Origin: an uncultured Bacteroidia bacterium
Lineage (GTDB): Bacteria; Bacteroidota; Bacteroidia; Bacteroidales; UBA932
Assembly (NCBI GenBank): GCA_902774145.1
Contig: CACYHC010000022.1
Span: forward strand, 1 to 34,052
Direction of reading: 5' to 3'
DNA: 34,052 nt
Shown: positions 33,987 through 34,052 of the stretch, piece by piece
Layout of the letters: every line of letters starts with the position of its first letter
Numbering within the stretch: the first letter of the stretch is position 1
The notes under the pieces: model-generated
What the model was told of the DNA's origin: nothing
Databases searched by the model: none
Seen by the model: the letters and a program-made list of their open reading frames with translations, nothing else
Translations under genes and position numbers: made by a program

Positions 33987-34021
33987 AAATGTGTATGAAA
34001 CGTACAAAAATGTGTATGAAA
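33987..34021. repeat. 14-bp direct repeat spaced by two helical turns
   Basis: AAATGTGTATGAAA occurs at 33987-34000 and again at 34008-34021, a 21-bp period. Two identical sites on one DNA face suggest binding of a dimeric regulator for a gene beyond the right edge. Confidence 0.55.
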
Positions 34022-34052
34022 AATAAATCTGATTAAAATTTACGTTTTTTGC

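Overview
The window looks like a chromosomal segment from a GC-rich member of the Bacteroidales. Evidence: promoters repeatedly match the Bacteroidetes pattern (TTTG, about 20 bp, TAnnTTTG), Shine-Dalgarno sequences are scarce, lipoprotein signal peptides are frequent, and the protein families are typical of the order (fimbrillin-like and BspA-LRR/FISUMP lipoproteins, C10 proteases, the TsaD/TamB divergent pair, PFOR, a TGS-type nucleoside kinase). Genus cannot be decided from the sequence; a Rikenellaceae or Cryptobacteroides-like gut lineage would fit.

Layout. 1-3.2 kb is accessory: the 5' end of an Rpn-type PD-(D/E)XK nuclease gene, an orphan structured RNA with its own promoter and a UUCG-capped terminator, an acyltransferase-3 membrane protein, an AT-rich orphan gene, and a pair of converging promoters with a small RNA and a 42-codon ORF. 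These units are separated by four copies of one 29-bp repeat. 3.2-6.6 kb: XRE-type regulator, CinA, class I aminotransferase. 6.6-9.45 kb (minus): C10 cysteine protease translationally coupled to a fimbrillin-like lipoprotein. 9.5-12.5 kb (plus): C1-family (bleomycin hydrolase-like) peptidase, phosphatidylserine synthase, HAD-family lipoprotein, each overlapping the next by 1-4 nt. 12.5-22.15 kb: tsaD (minus), and a tight plus-strand run tamB, rsmI-like, mtaB, PhnP-like MBL hydrolase, COG2407 sugar-isomerase-like protein. 22.2 kb: tRNA-Arg(CCG) on the minus strand, with its terminator inside the end of the COG2407 gene. 22.3-29.9 kb: fabD, PFOR, nucleoside kinase, HAL/PAL/TAL-family lyase, ending in a clear terminator. 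29.95-30.26 kb: a hairpin-dense noncoding stretch. 30.26-33.2 kb (minus): a mosaic surface lipoprotein (fimbrillin-like, EF-hand, BspA-type LRRs, FISUMP) preceded by a small peptide gene. 33.5-34.05 kb: no convincing gene, but nested inverted repeats and a 14-bp direct repeat.

How genes may work together. The core blocks combine RNA modification (TsaD, MtaB, RsmI-like), outer-membrane assembly (TamB), phospholipid and fatty-acid synthesis (PssA, FabD) and anaerobic carbon metabolism (PFOR). The protease/fimbrillin-like pair and the LRR/FISUMP protein are the surface-exposed accessory part. No CRISPR array, rRNA or intact insertion sequence was seen. The most interesting unexplained material is the repeat-delimited first 2.8 kb with its two candidate RNAs, and the palindromic element near the right edge.
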